NCBI GenBank assembly: GCA_044225825.1
Contig: JBGAIB010000002.1
Coordinates: forward strand, 310,001 to 374,000
DNA from: Bog-950 sp044225825
GTDB lineage: Bacteria; Bacteroidota; Bacteroidia; Chitinophagales; LD1
Direction: 5' to 3'
Length of the DNA stretch: 64,000 bases
Below the pieces are notes generated by a model, which saw only the letters and a list, made by a program, of their open reading frames with translations, was not told where the DNA came from and made no database searches. A program made the translations under genes and the position numbers. Below, piece after piece: positions 17,796 through 27,444 of the stretch (the stretch's first letter is position 1; every line of letters starts with the position of its first letter).

Positions 17796-18926
17796 ATGCG
17801 TGTAGTCGTTTTTTTTGATTCCTATAAACTTGGTGGTGCCGAAATACACGGTTTAAAGCTTGCCGATTACTTTAAAAATAAAAGGCACTTTGAGGTTGAA
17901 GTGTGGGTGATGGAAGCCGGCACCAATGATGACAAGGCGCTGCGTTTTTGTAAGGAAAAACAAATTCCAACACGCATTATCGGTAAGATAAACCGCCTAC
18001 AGCGCTTTTTGTTTTGGAAACAGATGCGCCCATTCCATAAGGTATTTAAATCGTATCAGCCCGATGCGGTTATATCTTTTAATAATCTGCCCAACCTTAT
18101 TAATGGCTTAGTAGGTGCAGGTGCAGGAGTTAAATGCCGCGTTTGGTCGCAACAAAGCGTTAACGACTACCCTTTCAACAATTGGGTTGATAAGAAGGCT
18201 TTTGAGGGTATTAGCTGCATTATATCCAACTCGCATCATGCCCTGCAAAAAATGAATCGGCAAATAACCATTCCTGCTGATAAGGCCTATGTAGTTCCCA
18301 ACGGTATTGCTCCGCAACAGGCGCGCTATTCACCCAGTGAATGGTACGCTAAACTCGGTATTGAACATTCGTCGTTTAAAGCGGTAATGACCGCCAACCT
18401 AACCAACTATAAGGACCATATCTCCCTTGTTAAAGCGTGGAAAATAGTGGTGCGCACCTTGGCTGCTCAAAACCGTAAAGCCTATTTAATTCTGGCCGGC
18501 CGGCCGGGAAATACCGCCGCCAAAATCATTTCTGCTGTAATGGAAGAAGACATTTTCCCGTTTGTGAAAATTCCGGGGCAAATAGATGATATACACGGCT
18601 TAAATCAGGCTGTAGATCTCGGCATACTTAGTTCGCCGGCCGAAGGGATGCCGAACGGTTTAATGGAGAATATGATTGCCGGTTTACCGGTGGTAGGTAC
18701 AGCAATTGACGGTATAAAAGAGGTGGTAGGCGAATCCAATTATGCTTACCTGGCCCCTGTTGGTGATGCCGAAACCCTGGCCAAATGCATCTTAACCTTT
18801 GCTAACGATGCAGCCCTGTGTGCCGCTGTAGGTGCGGCTAATCGCAAACGAATAGAAGAGCAGTTTTCCATTGAACAAATGTGCGGGCAAACCGAATCAA
18901 TAATTACAAAGTATATAACCAATTAA
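17796..18926 (+). CDS. Glycosyltransferase family 4
   Basis: The 376-residue GT-B protein starts MRVVVFFDSYKLGGAEIHGLKLADYF, a typical GT4 N-terminus. Its donor site contains SSPAEGMPNGLMENMIAGLPVVGT. It starts 28 nt after the ATPase gene on the same strand and should act in assembly of the exported polysaccharide. It resembles the GT4 at 20833 in the SQQSVND / NQRSVDD and PNGI / PNSV segments, so the two are probably paralogues. Donor and linkage cannot be inferred. Confidence 0.9.
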   Translation: MRVVVFFDSYKLGGAEIHGLKLADYFKNKRHFEVEVWVMEAGTNDDKALRFCKEKQIPTRIIGKINRLQRFLFWKQMRPFHKVFKSYQPDAVISFNNLPNLINGLVGAGAGVKCRVWSQQSVNDYPFNNWVDKKAFEGISCIISNSHHALQKMNRQITIPADKAYVVPNGIAPQQARYSPSEWYAKLGIEHSSFKAVMTANLTNYKDHISLVKAWKIVVRTLAAQNRKAYLILAGRPGNTAAKIISAVMEEDIFPFVKIPGQIDDIHGLNQAVDLGILSSPAEGMPNGLMENMIAGLPVVGTAIDGIKEVVGESNYAYLAPVGDAETLAKCILTFANDAALCAAVGAANRKRIEEQFSIEQMCGQTESIITKYITN

Positions 18927-18985
18927 ACGTTTGCCGTGCTGCAGCCGGCGTTATTTAGATCAGATTATTTCCTTTATTTTAAGCC

Positions 18986-20854
18986 ATGTGCGGTATAGCT
19001 GGTTGGGTAAACAGAAACGGGGCCAACCCCGATAAGCAAGTTTTAAATTTAATGGCCGATGCCCTGAGCCTGCGCGGGCCGGATGGACATGGTGTTCATA
19101 TACATGATAATCTGGGGTTGGTGCATACACGTCTGGCTATCATCGACCCAAACGCCGGCGCGCAACCTATGTTTAGTGCCGACAAAAGTATAGGCATTAC
19201 GTTTAACGGCGAGATCTATAACTTTAGGGAATTACGCAGCGAATTAGAGAGTAAAGGATATACGTTCAACACCCATTCTGATACAGAAGTAATAATTTAT
19301 GCCTGGAAGGAATGGGGCACAAGTTGCGTGCAGCGCCTGCGGGGCATGTTTGCCTTTTGCATCGCCGACTTTAATAACCGGTTGTTGTTTATCGCCCGAG
19401 ATCCCATGGGTATAAAGCCCCTGGTTTATTACCACGATGATCAAAACTTTGCTTTCGCCTCCGAAATTCAGGCCTTAAAAAAGCTCCCGGGTTTTAATAA
19501 GGAAATTTCCTTACAGTCGTTAGACTACTACCTGTGGCTTTCTTATATACCCGCACCGCACAGTATCTATAAAAACGTAAAAAAACTTCCGCCGGCCCAT
19601 TGCATGACGGTGTCTTTTTCCGGAGAAATAAAATCTATTGAAAAATACTGGCAGCTTCAGTTTAACCCTAACCACACAATTAAAATAAACGACTGGCCTG
19701 CATTAGCCGAAGCCCGGTTGAAAGAAAGTGTAAAGGCGCATTTGGTTTCTGATGTACCCTTTGGTGCGTTTCTTTCCGGTGGTATCGACTCCACTTTAGT
19801 GGTGCAGTACATGGCCGAGCAATTAAACCAGCCGGTAAAAGCTTTTACCATCTCTTTCGAAGAAGATGCCTTTAATGAATTACCCTATGCCGAACAGGCC
19901 GCCAAAATTCTGGGTGTTGAACATCACCAGGAAGTAGTAAAACCCGAAGCGCTTAAGATATTGCCCGATCTTGTAAAACATTATGGCGAACCTTATGCCG
20001 ATAGCTCGGCCATACCAACGTACTATGTTTGTCGCCTGGCGCGTAAACACGTTACCATGGTGCTTTCAGGCGATGGCGGCGATGAGGCCTTTTTTGGTTA
20101 TCCCCGCTATCAGCAGTGGCTTAAGTATCTGAACACCCGCCTGAACGTTCCGGCCTGGAAAGCCCTTTTGTTACCGCTGGCACATGCCATTAATCCCGAA
20201 CGTTATTCCCCGCTAACTCCAACCAAAAATACTTACAGCTTTCTGCGTTTTACCGAATACCTCAAACTACCGGTGAGGCAGCAATTGTGGCGCAGCGAAT
20301 TTCACCGGAACATCAACAAACGCTGGCCCGAAATGGAAGGCGAGTTTGAACAAACCCAGGGAGCCGATTTACTCAACCGTGGAAAATATCTTGATCAGAA
20401 ATCGTACATGGTGTACGACATATTGGCCAAAGTGGATGGTGCCAGTATGATGAACAGCCTCGAAGTTCGGACGCCTATTATTGATAAGGAAGTATTTGAA
20501 TTTGCTGCTACCATTCCGCCGGAGGTCATGTTCAATCAGGTGCAACAACAACCTCCTACCGAAAAATACCTGCTAAAAAAACTGCTGGAGCGTAGGTTTC
20601 CTAAGGATTTTGTGCATCGCCGCAAAGCAGGCTTTTCAATGCCACTGGCTAAATGGTTTAATCAAACCGATGGTGCCCTGTTTAAAGAAGTAAGCGAACG
20701 CCTTTGCGATCCTCAATCGCCGTTGCGTACTTATTTTACGGAGGAAGGCATTAATACTATCCTCTTTAAGCGCAACTACCCACGGCACATCGGCGATAGT
20801 GAACCCATTTGGCAATTGTTATTTTTGGATGAATGGCTGCGCCAGAACAAATAG
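18986..20854 (+). CDS. Second AsnB-type asparagine synthase (amidotransferase)
   Basis: The 622-residue protein begins MCGIAGWVNRNGANPD with catalytic Cys2 and has the glutaminase domain followed by the synthase domain (LSGGIDSTLVVQY, LSGDGGDEAFFGYPRY). It is a paralogue of, but clearly different from, the protein at 11116. In the polysaccharide arm it probably amidates a sugar carboxylate or transfers ammonia within repeat-unit synthesis, by analogy with WbpS-like proteins. The following glycosyltransferase gene starts inside its last 22 nt. True asparagine synthesis cannot be ruled out for one of the two copies. Confidence 0.92.
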   Translation: MCGIAGWVNRNGANPDKQVLNLMADALSLRGPDGHGVHIHDNLGLVHTRLAIIDPNAGAQPMFSADKSIGITFNGEIYNFRELRSELESKGYTFNTHSDTEVIIYAWKEWGTSCVQRLRGMFAFCIADFNNRLLFIARDPMGIKPLVYYHDDQNFAFASEIQALKKLPGFNKEISLQSLDYYLWLSYIPAPHSIYKNVKKLPPAHCMTVSFSGEIKSIEKYWQLQFNPNHTIKINDWPALAEARLKESVKAHLVSDVPFGAFLSGGIDSTLVVQYMAEQLNQPVKAFTISFEEDAFNELPYAEQAAKILGVEHHQEVVKPEALKILPDLVKHYGEPYADSSAIPTYYVCRLARKHVTMVLSGDGGDEAFFGYPRYQQWLKYLNTRLNVPAWKALLLPLAHAINPERYSPLTPTKNTYSFLRFTEYLKLPVRQQLWRSEFHRNINKRWPEMEGEFEQTQGADLLNRGKYLDQKSYMVYDILAKVDGASMMNSLEVRTPIIDKEVFEFAATIPPEVMFNQVQQQPPTEKYLLKKLLERRFPKDFVHRRKAGFSMPLAKWFNQTDGALFKEVSERLCDPQSPLRTYFTEEGINTILFKRNYPRHIGDSEPIWQLLFLDEWLRQNK

Positions 20855-22002
20855 GCCAATTGAAAAACAACCCTTCCAAAAAAGTATTGCTGTTTCTGCC
20901 CTTCTTAACCTACGGAGGAGCCGAAAGACAGGGCTTTCTGTTAGCGAAGGGACTGCAAGAAAGCGGCAGCTACCAGGTAACTGTGTGCGGCTTTAAACTC
21001 AAGGACGATAAGTATCCGCTCATCAACGATTTGGAGCAGGCCGGTATCGCCTGGCATGTGTTACCTTTTGACATGTCGGTAATGCCCGGGCGCAAAAGTA
21101 TGCTGTCCGCATTGTGGTCCTTCATCCGTTACGTGCGTGCCCAACAATTCAGCGCCGTTATACCTTTTACTTTTTGGCCTAATTACCTCACCGCTCACGC
21201 CTCGCGCTTTGTGGGGGCACAGTGTTATTGGAATCAACGCAGTGTCGACGATCATGTGGCGTTACATGGTTTAGAAAAATGGATGCCCTTAAATAAACTA
21301 ACCTTCGTTTCCAATTCCACGCCCGGCACCGACTTTTTAGTGCGCCGGTTTAATTTACAGGCACAGCAGGTGAGCCTTATTCCCAACAGCGTAATTCCGG
21401 TTGCTCCGCGCAACAACGCCGATTACTGGCGCACACAATTACGGTTGTCTGATAACGCCGTGGTTATAACCATGGTAGCTAATTTTTACCCGGAAAAGGA
21501 TTTCGACACCGTCATTAATGCTGCAGCTATACTCAAAAAATCGAGCAACTCATATCGCTTTGTATTTGCCGGCGGCGGACCCGATAAACAACGCGCCAAA
21601 CATTACAAAGCCATGTGCTACGATCTTGGCTTAAGCGGCACGGTCACTTTTTTAGATAATATCAACGATGTGCCGGGCTTATTGCAGGTAACGGACATCG
21701 GTCTGTTATCCTCGCGCTCCGAAGGTTGCCCCAACAGTGTGCTGGAATACATGTATAACGCTTTGCCGGTAGTGGTAAACGATATTGTAGCCATTACCGA
21801 TGTGGTAGGAACAGACTACGCTTATCTGTTTAAAACCGGTGACGAAGAGGGGCTGGTACAGGCCATCGAAAAATTAAGCGCTGATAAACAGTTGCGCAAA
21901 AATACCGGTGAAGCATTAAAGGAACGTGTAACCGAAAAATACAATCAACAAAAAATGGTGGCGGCCTATATACAACTGCTGGAAAAGCACAACCGTTCGT
22001 AA
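20833..22002 (+). CDS. Glycosyltransferase family 4
   Basis: The 389-residue GT-B protein has KKVLLFLPFLTYGGAERQGFLLAKGL at the N-terminus and SSRSEGCPNSVLEYMYNALPVVVND in the donor site. Its ATG lies 22 nt inside the end of the upstream amidotransferase gene, so translation is probably coupled. It is similar in layout to the GT4 at 17796. Cytoplasmic action on a lipid-linked acceptor is expected from its operon. Confidence 0.9.
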   Translation: MAAPEQIGQLKNNPSKKVLLFLPFLTYGGAERQGFLLAKGLQESGSYQVTVCGFKLKDDKYPLINDLEQAGIAWHVLPFDMSVMPGRKSMLSALWSFIRYVRAQQFSAVIPFTFWPNYLTAHASRFVGAQCYWNQRSVDDHVALHGLEKWMPLNKLTFVSNSTPGTDFLVRRFNLQAQQVSLIPNSVIPVAPRNNADYWRTQLRLSDNAVVITMVANFYPEKDFDTVINAAAILKKSSNSYRFVFAGGGPDKQRAKHYKAMCYDLGLSGTVTFLDNINDVPGLLQVTDIGLLSSRSEGCPNSVLEYMYNALPVVVNDIVAITDVVGTDYAYLFKTGDEEGLVQAIEKLSADKQLRKNTGEALKERVTEKYNQQKMVAAYIQLLEKHNRS

Positions 22003-22014
22003 AGAAATTAAATT

Positions 22015-22821
22015 ATGGAAGCAGCACCTCTGGTTAGTATCATTGTGCCGTGCTATAACCACGGAAAGTTTATTGAAGCCGCGCTCCAGTCAGCCGCTCA
22101 GCTTAAATACCCCAATACCGAAGTAATTATTATTGACGATGGCTCAACCGATGCCTTAACCATCGAAGTGCTTAAAAAGTTGGAGAGCAGCTATACCGTA
22201 ATTCGCCAGGCTAACCAGGGCCCTTCTGTTGCCCGCAACAATGCAGTTAAGCACAGTAAGGGTGAATTTATATTGGCGCTGGACAGCGATAACAAAGTAC
22301 GGCCAAATTATCTCGAAGTAGCTATTCCTCTTTTCATGACCAATCCTCGCTTGGGTGTGGTATACGCCGATTTTCAGTATTTCGGGGATAGTAACGAAGT
22401 AAAGCGCTTAATTGATTTCGATATAACCCGCATGCTGCTGTATAACTACATTGATATGTGTTCTGTAATTCGCCGTACAGCTTTTGAGGAGGTGGGCGGT
22501 TTTGATGAATATATGAGCAAGCGCGGTTTAGAAGACTGGGACTTTTGGATTGGTATGTACGAAAAGAATTGGGAGCTCCGGCATCTTAATCAGGTAATGT
22601 TCGATTATTATGTAACCGATGCCTCACGCACCGTGCAGGTGGCTAATAAAAATGTGGATGACCTGAAACGCTATGTATATGCCAAGCACGCAGCGCTGCT
22701 GGGCCGTGAGTACGAGCGTCTTTTCTACGCCCGTAAAATGCTCGCCGAAACCCCCGATTACCGCATTGGTAATAAGCTAATGGCTCCTTACCGCGCCATT
22801 AAAAAACTGCTGAAGGGCTAG
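22015..22821 (+). CDS. Glycosyltransferase family 2
   Basis: The 268-residue GT-A protein has the family 2 start VSIIVPCYNHGKFIEAALQS, the nucleotide-binding IIDDGSTD, and a DSDN in place of the usual DxD metal motif (LALDSDN). GLEDWDFWIGM is the usual ED catalytic-base region. It closes the rightward polysaccharide arm, 12 nt after the preceding GT4. Its stop lies 5 nt from the stop of a convergent hydrolase gene, leaving no room for a separate terminator. Confidence 0.92.
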   Translation: MEAAPLVSIIVPCYNHGKFIEAALQSAAQLKYPNTEVIIIDDGSTDALTIEVLKKLESSYTVIRQANQGPSVARNNAVKHSKGEFILALDSDNKVRPNYLEVAIPLFMTNPRLGVVYADFQYFGDSNEVKRLIDFDITRMLLYNYIDMCSVIRRTAFEEVGGFDEYMSKRGLEDWDFWIGMYEKNWELRHLNQVMFDYYVTDASRTVQVANKNVDDLKRYVYAKHAALLGREYERLFYARKMLAETPDYRIGNKLMAPYRAIKKLLKG

Positions 22822-22826
22822 TGCAG

Positions 22827-23774
22827 CTACTTCGCAAACGCTTTCCTTAATTCTTCTATTATCATTTCCAGCGATTCGATAGCTTCCGGCAGTACGCGCG
22901 GCATAATAAGTGTAAAATCGTGTATGGTATCGTTAAACTGCTTATGCCGTACGGCCACACCTGCAGCCTTTAATTTTGCTGCGTACTTGTTGCCTTCATC
23001 TACTAAGGGGTCATACTCAGCCGTTAATACAAGCGCAGGCGGCAGGTTCTTTAAGTCGGCAAAAATGGGCGAGCAATAGGGATTGCTGCGCTGAGCTTCA
23101 TCAGGCACATAGGCCTTCCTGAATTTTTCAATCAATGGTTTGGTAAGCATATAGCCCTTCCCATTTTTCTCAATGCTGGGTTCGGTCATCGTCATATCCA
23201 CTGCAGGATATAACAGGGTCTGATGAAGTATTGCCGGTGTTCCTTTATCGCGTGCCAGTACGCTTACGCAGGCAGCCAAATTGCCTCCGGCACTCTCACC
23301 GCCTACCGCTATGCGCGTTCCATCACCGCCATAGTCAGCAATATGTTGGGCAACCCATTGGGTGGCATGGTAACAATCATTAATAGCTGCCGGAAACGGA
23401 TGTTCAGGTGCCAGCCGGTAATCCACCGAAACCACTATACAATTTGCCTTTACTGCTATCGATTTGCAAAAGTTGGGTTTGGTATCATAGGTGCCATAGG
23501 CAAAACCACCGCCATGGTAATACATAAACACCGGAAGTGGTTGATCGCTGGCCGCCGGTATAAAAATCTTTACCGGTATTTCGTGCCCTTCGGGCGAAGG
23601 AGCAGCGGCCTTTACTACTTTATAAAAGTCAGGATATTTGTATCCCCACAAAAAGTTAGTTAACCGCGAAAAAAAATTGCTGACTTTACGGCCATTGCGC
23701 AGGTCTGTTTTGCTTACATCGGTAAGGTTAATAATAAACAGTATGCGCCTTAATGCGGGATGAAAATTTGGCAT
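22827..23774 (-). CDS. Alpha/beta hydrolase, hormone-sensitive-lipase family esterase
   Basis: The 315-residue protein has the HSL-type oxyanion motif HGGGFAYG, the nucleophile elbow GESAGGN, an acid in EYDPLVDEG and a catalytic histidine in IHDFTL near the C-terminus. Enzymes of this family hydrolyse short-chain esters or lactones. There is no signal peptide, so it should be cytosolic. It is convergent with the GT2 gene and lies downstream of the GH1-like gene on the same strand. A role in removing acetyl groups from sugars is possible but not shown. Confidence 0.9.
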   Translation of the reverse strand: MPNFHPALRRILFIINLTDVSKTDLRNGRKVSNFFSRLTNFLWGYKYPDFYKVVKAAAPSPEGHEIPVKIFIPAASDQPLPVFMYYHGGGFAYGTYDTKPNFCKSIAVKANCIVVSVDYRLAPEHPFPAAINDCYHATQWVAQHIADYGGDGTRIAVGGESAGGNLAACVSVLARDKGTPAILHQTLLYPAVDMTMTEPSIEKNGKGYMLTKPLIEKFRKAYVPDEAQRSNPYCSPIFADLKNLPPALVLTAEYDPLVDEGNKYAAKLKAAGVAVRHKQFNDTIHDFTLIMPRVLPEAIESLEMIIEELRKAFAK

Positions 23775-23810
23775 AACTGAAAATAGGAAATTACCCGTAA
23801 CAGCAGTTGA

Positions 23811-24998
23811 TTAGCCGTTCGTACCGGTAGATTCCACCAAAGGCTGCTGCTGCGGTTCTAAAGCGTGTTGTAAACCCAACGCCAGCATTAAATCGCGCAA
23901 TACTTCATAATAGCCTTCTTCCAATACCCGCTCGCCGCTGGGCAGGCAATTCCACAACCCGCTTTCATGCATATGCTCCGGATGGTCCCAATCGGGCCGG
24001 TTAAGAATAGGATAAATACAAATGCCCTTTACATCTGCCCCACGGTTAATTGCTTCTATACACTGCAGGCTCACTTCCCGCAACCAGGGTCCGCGTTTAA
24101 TGCCCACTGCACTTGTTTCACTTAACCACAAAGGCTTGCGATAGCGCTCCGAAGTTTGTAGCAGCAGTTCAGCGAGGGGCTTGCGCAACTGCTCCGTTGC
24201 CGGCCAGGGCAGTTCTCCGCCTTCCGTAAGCCACTGACAGTTGGAATAATAATTCTGCCCTATCACATCTACCAGTTCAGGTTGTCCCCCTAATTCCGGA
24301 CACATCCTGCCTATCAACATATCCGTAGCCTGATACTGATATTCGTTGTAGCGCGTGGCCTCTTCCACCCGCTCCTTTATTCTGGTGGTAACATGCACAA
24401 CGGGCTCCGAAGTAAGCACCGTCGCCGTAGGTTCTAACTCCTTTATTTCCTTAATGCCCCGTATCGCTGCCTTACACAAATGATATTTTACATCAAAGCC
24501 GGCATTAATGCTGTAGGGTACAGTGCCCCGCACATCGCCGCCCAACCAGGCCAAAAAACTTATCTCATTTATCGGCACTACAAATAACGGTTGATTGGTG
24601 CATTGCCGGTAAAACAAACAAAAGGCATGGCACAAGGCAGCAAAGCGTTCTGCAAAATGCGGATGATTCGGAAACAGGTCATCCGGAAAACCAAAATGAC
24701 ACAGGTCCCAAACCTGCTGTATACCGCACTCTTGTGCAGCAGCAATGCGCATGCCTAATTCTTTAAAGTTATAATGATACGCATGCGGCTCTACACTACT
24801 CCAGCAAATGCCTTCGCGAACTGTGGTAATGCCTAAGGCTACCAAGGCACGGTAATCGGCCAGCACCTGTTCATGATGGTGCGTTAGATGCAACAGGTTA
24901 ACGCGGTTACCATAACAGTTTAAGTGGTCGGCACACTCATAACCTGCCATAAAAAAACTATTGAAAACAGCGCTCCTGGTGGGTTTCATAGGCTCCAT
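23811..24998 (-). CDS. GH1-like (clan A) glycoside hydrolase-family protein
   Basis: The protein has a TIM-barrel glycosidase pattern: LGITTVREGICWSSVEP, QVWDLCHFGFPDDLFP, the acid/base region VVPINEISF and a nucleophile region LWLSETSAVG, with GQNYYSNCQW resembling the GH1 substrate-site motif. It lacks the standard NEP and ENG of GH1 and is short (about 396 residues). I therefore call it GH1-like and not beta-glucosidase. The start is placed at ATG 24998, just after the glf stop; 24989 is an alternative, and a TTG at 25037 would overlap glf. There is no signal peptide. A cytosolic glycosidase next to UDP-galactopyranose mutase and a glycosyltransferase suggests handling of a sugar precursor or repeat unit. 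Confidence 0.78.
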   Translation of the reverse strand: MEPMKPTRSAVFNSFFMAGYECADHLNCYGNRVNLLHLTHHHEQVLADYRALVALGITTVREGICWSSVEPHAYHYNFKELGMRIAAAQECGIQQVWDLCHFGFPDDLFPNHPHFAERFAALCHAFCLFYRQCTNQPLFVVPINEISFLAWLGGDVRGTVPYSINAGFDVKYHLCKAAIRGIKEIKELEPTATVLTSEPVVHVTTRIKERVEEATRYNEYQYQATDMLIGRMCPELGGQPELVDVIGQNYYSNCQWLTEGGELPWPATEQLRKPLAELLLQTSERYRKPLWLSETSAVGIKRGPWLREVSLQCIEAINRGADVKGICIYPILNRPDWDHPEHMHESGLWNCLPSGERVLEEGYYEVLRDLMLALGLQHALEPQQQPLVESTGTNG

Positions 24999-25014
24999 TG
25001 GGGTTATGTGTAAA

Positions 25015-26142
25015 CTAATTAGTGGCCTGCCTGCCAAACAAATCAGCTGCTACATCCAATGCATTTCGGAAGGCCTGGTCCATGTTGAAATATTTGTAAT
25101 TCGCGAGCCGGCCAACAAAGTAAACGTCAGGTAGTTTTTCCGCAGCCTGCCGGTACGTTTCATAAACTGCCCGGTTCTTTTCGGTAGGCACCGGGTAATA
25201 CGGTTCACCTTCATCCGTAGTATATTCTCTTACTACGGTTGTGCGCTCCGATTTTTGGTTGCCGAAATGTTTGTACTCAATAATGCGTGTAAAGCCTACC
25301 TCGGCACCCGGATAATTCACCACGGAATTAGGTTGAAAATATTCCGCATCTACCGTTTCGGTAACAAAGTTGATGGATCGGTATTCCAGCGATTGAAGGC
25401 TGCTGAATTTAAAATCAAAAAAGCGGTCGATAGGTCCGGTATAGATCAACTTCTCGTATCCTTCTATATCCTGCTTCACGTCAAAGTAATCCGTGTTCAA
25501 CTGAACTTCAATGTTGGGGTGATCCAGTAAGCGCTCAAACAGCTTGGTGTAACCACCCAATGGTAAAGCCTGGTAGGTATCGCTAAAATAGCGGTCATCA
25601 AAATTGGTGCGTACCGGAATGCGGTTCAGCACCGAAGCATCCAGTTCCTCCGGAAATTTATCCCATTGCTTTTTAGTGTAATGCCGAAACATTTTCTCGT
25701 ACAAAAACGGACCCACACGCGCCAGTGCTGCTTCGCGACCGTTCGTTGGGTTATTGTTACTTACAGCATGTTCGGCCAGCCATGCCTTCATTTCTTCTTC
25801 CGTCTGTAAATTGGTGTGCAGCAGTTTATTTACTGTAGTAATGTTTACAGGCACCGGTACCAACTGCCCATCCACCATGGCCAGTACACGGTGCTCCCAC
25901 GGATACCAATCAGCAAAGCGGTTTACATACGCCCACACGCCTTCATCGTTGGTGTGAAATAGATGTGCTCCGTATTTAGAAACCAGAATGCCGTTTTCAT
26001 CAATATAGTCGTAGCAATTCCCCCCAATGTGATTGCGCTTTTCCAGCAACAATACTTTTTTTCCCGCCACGGCGGCGCGCTCTGCTAACACAGCACCCGA
26101 AATTCCGGCGCCTATAATTACGATATCAAACTTTTGTCGCAT
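25015..26142 (-). CDS. glf: UDP-galactopyranose mutase
   Basis: The start at 26142 gives MRQKFDIVIIGAGISGAVLAERAA with the FAD dinucleotide-binding motif at the very N-terminus; an upstream extension to 26193 is unlikely. Further family marks are EKRNHIGGNCYDY, GAHLFHTND, YTKKQWDKFPEELD, RFFDFKFSSLQSLEYRS and GRLANYKYFNMDQ near the C-terminus. The flavoenzyme interconverts UDP-galactopyranose and UDP-galactofuranose, so the polysaccharide probably contains Galf. Its start lies inside the last 25 nt of the upstream glycosyltransferase gene. Confidence 0.95.
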   Translation of the reverse strand: MRQKFDIVIIGAGISGAVLAERAAVAGKKVLLLEKRNHIGGNCYDYIDENGILVSKYGAHLFHTNDEGVWAYVNRFADWYPWEHRVLAMVDGQLVPVPVNITTVNKLLHTNLQTEEEMKAWLAEHAVSNNNPTNGREAALARVGPFLYEKMFRHYTKKQWDKFPEELDASVLNRIPVRTNFDDRYFSDTYQALPLGGYTKLFERLLDHPNIEVQLNTDYFDVKQDIEGYEKLIYTGPIDRFFDFKFSSLQSLEYRSINFVTETVDAEYFQPNSVVNYPGAEVGFTRIIEYKHFGNQKSERTTVVREYTTDEGEPYYPVPTEKNRAVYETYRQAAEKLPDVYFVGRLANYKYFNMDQAFRNALDVAADLFGRQATN

Positions 26143-27248
26143 ACACGCTCTAACTTTAATAATTGATCCATCTTTTGCACGGTTGCATCCCACGAAGTAT
26201 TGTTCAGTATAGTGGTATAGGATTTTATCATCCGCGGACCGGCATCATACGCCGGACTTAAGATTTTACGGGCCACATGCACAAACCCTTCTGCATTCGC
26301 TACAATGTCAATAAACGAACCGTAATCCCTGATCACATCATAAATAGGCGTTGAAATAATAGGCTTATGCGCCGCCATATATTCCAGCGTTTTAGTAGGG
26401 CTTATAAATTTGGTAGATGGGTTCAGCGCAAAAGGCATCATGGCAATGTCCATTCCCTTCAGGTAATGCGGTAACAGTGCGTAAGGCTTCATACCTAAGT
26501 AATGCAGGTTGGCTGCCTGGGGCAAATCGGCCGGGTTTACCTTCACCACAGGTCCTATCATTACAAAGTTTACATCGGGCATCAAAGCAACCGTTTCGCG
26601 CAACAAAGCATAATCAATGCGTTCATCAATTACGCCGTAGTAGCCGATGATGGGTTTTTTAAAGCGCATATCAGCCGGCACTTCTATACCGTTTAATGCC
26701 TTTTGAAAGTGCTTCATGTCCACCGAACTTGGAAAGCAAAAAACATTCAGATGCTTTTCCCTTTTGGCTTCATATAACAGCTTGCCACCGGTAAATACAA
26801 TGTCGGCCTTATCCAGTAATTGTTTTTCCTGGTCCTTTAGTTCTTGCGGCGCGCCATGGAACAGGGTTAGCTCATCCATACAGTCGTAAACCACCTTATT
26901 GAAATGCAGTTTTTTAAACACGTCTATAAACGAGGCGGAATAGAACCACGCCGCATTTTGTTCTTCGCTGCCCAGGTATTTTTTTAATACCGCAGGCAGG
27001 GCACTCATGTACTTAACCTTGGGTTGCCATACGGTAATACCGGGTGCAGCTATAAAACTATGGTAGGTCCTTTGGTCTTCCTCGTGCGTAGCAATAGGCT
27101 CTTCAACAAAAAGAATGTTATACTTTTTACCCAGCCTGCTTATTATGTGCTGCGGGCGCTGGTATACAAATTCCCAACGTAGATGTGAAAAAACAATTAT
27201 ATCATAAGTGTGTGTAGGGGTGGGGTGGGTTAAAATACTCTTCTCCAT
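26118..27248 (-). CDS. Glycosyltransferase (GT1/GT4-like, QRPQH type)
   Basis: The 376-residue protein has the distinctive N-terminal motif FSHLRWEFVYQRPQH seen in a bacterial GT-B subgroup often linked to glf-like genes. The C-terminal half has PIIGYYGVIDERIDY and PTKTLEYMAAHKPIISTP, a usual GT4-type donor region. It overlaps glf by 25 nt and heads the glf/GH1-like/hydrolase run. A galactofuranosyl- or glucosyltransferase role is possible but not shown by sequence. Confidence 0.85.
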   Translation of the reverse strand: MEKSILTHPTPTHTYDIIVFSHLRWEFVYQRPQHIISRLGKKYNILFVEEPIATHEEDQRTYHSFIAAPGITVWQPKVKYMSALPAVLKKYLGSEEQNAAWFYSASFIDVFKKLHFNKVVYDCMDELTLFHGAPQELKDQEKQLLDKADIVFTGGKLLYEAKREKHLNVFCFPSSVDMKHFQKALNGIEVPADMRFKKPIIGYYGVIDERIDYALLRETVALMPDVNFVMIGPVVKVNPADLPQAANLHYLGMKPYALLPHYLKGMDIAMMPFALNPSTKFISPTKTLEYMAAHKPIISTPIYDVIRDYGSFIDIVANAEGFVHVARKILSPAYDAGPRMIKSYTTILNNTSWDATVQKMDQLLKLERVCDKSLIS

Positions 27249-27444
27249 TTCTCAACTTTATTTAAGTGCAGGCACTATGCTTAAAACATTGTACCACACG
27301 CGCTTCGCCTTGCGGCTTGGTAAGACGTAATCCCGTTTTGAGGAATTTGCTGTGCAGTATCGGGAATGTTCAGCGGCCTAATTGATTTCTAACTGATAAT
27401 GGACGGCATATTTTTTTAGCGGTACCTACAAACTCCAATTCATC

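Noticed and set aside
26143..26193. Upstream extension of glf
   Set aside because: The FAD motif must be near the N-terminus, and the extension lies inside the upstream glycosyltransferase gene.
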